This document shows positions 63,932 to 64,000 of a stretch of DNA of 64,000 nt, piece after piece. Each line of letters opens with the position of its first letter. The stretch's first letter is position 1. The stretch comes from Noviluteimonas gilva (GTDB lineage: Bacteria; Pseudomonadota; Gammaproteobacteria; Xanthomonadales; Xanthomonadaceae), in the NCBI RefSeq assembly GCF_009740395.1, contig NZ_WOXT01000001.1, positions 492,464 through 556,463 of the forward strand, given 5' to 3'. The position numbers were made by a program, and so were the translations under genes. The notes beneath the pieces are model-generated. The model was not told the origin of the DNA, searched no databases, and worked only from the letters and a program-made list of their open reading frames with translations.

Positions 63932-64000
63932 TCAGGCCATGGCCGGCGATGGTGCCATGGCCGGCTCGATCGCGCTGTCGAGTTGCTCGGCGACCCAGCG
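63932..64000 (-). CDS. 3' end of an unidentified gene
   Basis: Reading the reverse strand from the right edge gives about 22 codons, RWVAEQLDSAIEPAMAPSPA and two more, ending in TGA at 63932-63934, 18 bases before the PEBP start codon. The close spacing suggests one operon. Too little is present to name the product; the frame is inferred from the stop and the position before the PEBP ribosome site. Confidence 0.4.
   Translation of the reverse strand, partial: RWVAEQLDSAIEPAMAPSPAMA

Overview
The window is a compact, very GC-rich chromosomal segment from a gammaproteobacterium of the Lysobacteraceae/Xanthomonadaceae, most likely Lysobacter or a close relative. The evidence is the gene content and gene order: coaBC-dut-algC divergent from radC-argS, an oleABCD olefin operon whose OleA strongly resembles the Xanthomonas campestris protein, a 628-residue SpeA, an otsB-GH15-otsA operon, and a three-part modified-peptide cassette of a type I recall as typical of xanthomonads. 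No rRNA, tRNA, insertion sequence, prophage or CRISPR array was seen. Most of the window looks like core genome, with genes packed so tightly that start and stop codons often overlap.

Layout. 1-14.2 kb: 5' end of xthA, pyrE, a DUF4124-like periplasmic protein, algC/xanA, dut, a coaC/coaB pair that is out of frame where one fused coaBC gene is expected, radC, argS, a SPOR protein, an ICMT-like methyltransferase, an SDR, then divergent speA and speE and a DUF3667 protein. 14.2-20.2 kb: a PII protein, ubiK, comM, an NTF2-like protein, a DUF5694 protein, and a four-gene set around an ECF sigma factor. 20.2-25.8 kb: nrdAB preceded by a cobalamin riboswitch, then a cation/proton antiporter. 25.8-31.3 kb: a putative ribosomally made, modified-peptide cassette: SagB-like flavin dehydrogenase, a 110-residue precursor with an NHLP-like leader, a nucleotide-cyclase/TPR protein, and an upstream cyclic-nucleotide-sensor/GGDEF protein. 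31.4-35.4 kb: the glyoxylate shunt genes aceA and aceB with a divergent LysR regulator. 35.4-40.1 kb: acyltransferase, arfB, truC, a DUF559 nuclease, ubiB and ubiJ. 40.1-44.6 kb: oleABCD. 44.8-49.7 kb: a DUF4156 lipoprotein, an M16 protease, an SDR, a small exported protein and trmL. 49.7-58.7 kb: trehalose and stress-carbohydrate genes (otsA, GH15, otsB, a BON protein, an SDR, a GT4 glycosyltransferase, an amylo-1,6-glucosidase-like protein). 58.7-61.7 kb: amtB and glnA, with a near-perfect sigma-54 promoter and NtrC-like sites upstream of glnA. 61.7-64 kb: uppP, an SDR lacking its catalytic triad, a PEBP-family protein and the 3' end of one more gene.

Genes that work together: dut, coaB/coaC, pyrE and algC form a nucleotide, cofactor and sugar-phosphate housekeeping block. 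oleA to oleD make long-chain olefins from acyl-CoAs. otsA, otsB and GH15 make and may recycle trehalose. glnA, amtB and the unlinked PII gene form the ammonium assimilation circuit. A family of short GC-rich palindromes (five copies at four loci) marks gene ends, and one copy is translated as part of truC. The most interesting block is the peptide cassette at 25.8-31.3 kb, where peptide modification enzymes sit with genes for two second-messenger systems.
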